NCBI GenBank assembly: GCA_013397935.1 | Contig: VZRN01005380.1 | Span: 372,001 to 436,000, forward strand | DNA from: Dasyornis broadbenti | Taxonomy: Eukaryota; Chordata; Aves; Passeriformes; Dasyornithidae | Length of the DNA stretch: 64,000 bases | Direction of reading: 5' to 3' | In this document: positions 63,861-64,000 of the stretch, one piece after another | Layout: every line of letters begins with the position of its first letter | How positions within the stretch are numbered: the first letter of the stretch is position 1 | The notes under the pieces: model-generated | Databases searched by the model: none | What the model was told of the DNA's origin: nothing | The model's input: the letters and a program-made list of their open reading frames with translations, nothing else | Made by a program: the position numbers and the translations under genes

Positions 63861-64000
63861 GGTGGCACATAAGTCTTCTCAGGTGCAGATCAACCCCCAC
63901 CCCAATATTGTCCCTAGAGCCACACAGCCACCAGCTGACTTCAGCTGACTTCAGCCAGCATATTTTCCAAGACTTTTGCTTAGCTGTCTGGGTGCTGTGG

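Overview
The window is vertebrate nuclear DNA, almost certainly from a bird and probably a passerine. The evidence is short-intron housekeeping genes with CpG-island promoters, many 5'-truncated CR1 LINE fragments, and two solo LTRs of avian ERV type. Gene order matches the conserved block on human 12q24.31: COX6A1 (last exon only, +), TRIAP1 (-), GATC (+), DYNLL1 (+), COQ5 (-), RNF10 (+), POP5 (-). Complete coding sequences can be assembled by eye for TRIAP1 (76 aa), GATC (139 aa), COQ5 (310 aa), RNF10 (800 aa, 17 coding exons) and POP5 (166 aa). In each case the exon phases close without remainder.

Layout. 1-1.02 kb: end of COX6A1. 3.3-4.3 kb: TRIAP1, sharing a roughly 104-bp bidirectional promoter with GATC (4.4-6.2 kb). 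6.2-8.9 kb: gene-free; SRSF9, which lies here in human, is not seen. 9.0-11.4 kb: first DYNLL1 (DYNLL1a). 12.1-17.6 kb: COQ5 with an intronic solo LTR. 18.5-20.0 kb: CR1 split by another LTR. 20.2-23.3 kb: a second intact DYNLL1 (DYNLL1b). 23.6-26.3 kb: decayed duplications. 26.7-47.2 kb: RNF10 and its 3' UTR. 47.7-49.0 kb: POP5. 49.2-49.8 kb: CR1. 49.8-50.2 kb: CpG-rich block with a CTCF-like motif. 50.2-64 kb: gene-poor flank with no recognised exon.

The most notable content is an expansion of DYNLL1 (LC8 dynein light chain). Two intact, intron-containing copies flank COQ5 and encode proteins differing at one residue (Ser21 versus Ala21). Between DYNLL1b and RNF10 lie two decayed DYNLL1 pieces, one preceded by a decayed copy of the RNF10 promoter and first exon. 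Near-identity of the live copies is concentrated in exon 1/intron 1/exon 2 and drops sharply outside, as expected from gene conversion. Both live copies, and partly one dead copy, keep an RFX-type X-box and paired CCAAT boxes.

The remaining genes are mostly housekeeping: mitochondrial (COX6A1, TRIAP1, GATC, COQ5), RNA processing (POP5), ubiquitin ligase (RNF10) and LC8 hub protein (DYNLL1). Some lie in divergent (TRIAP1/GATC) or convergent (DYNLL1a/COQ5, RNF10/POP5) pairs. Function assignments rest on recognising protein families by eye; no database search was run.
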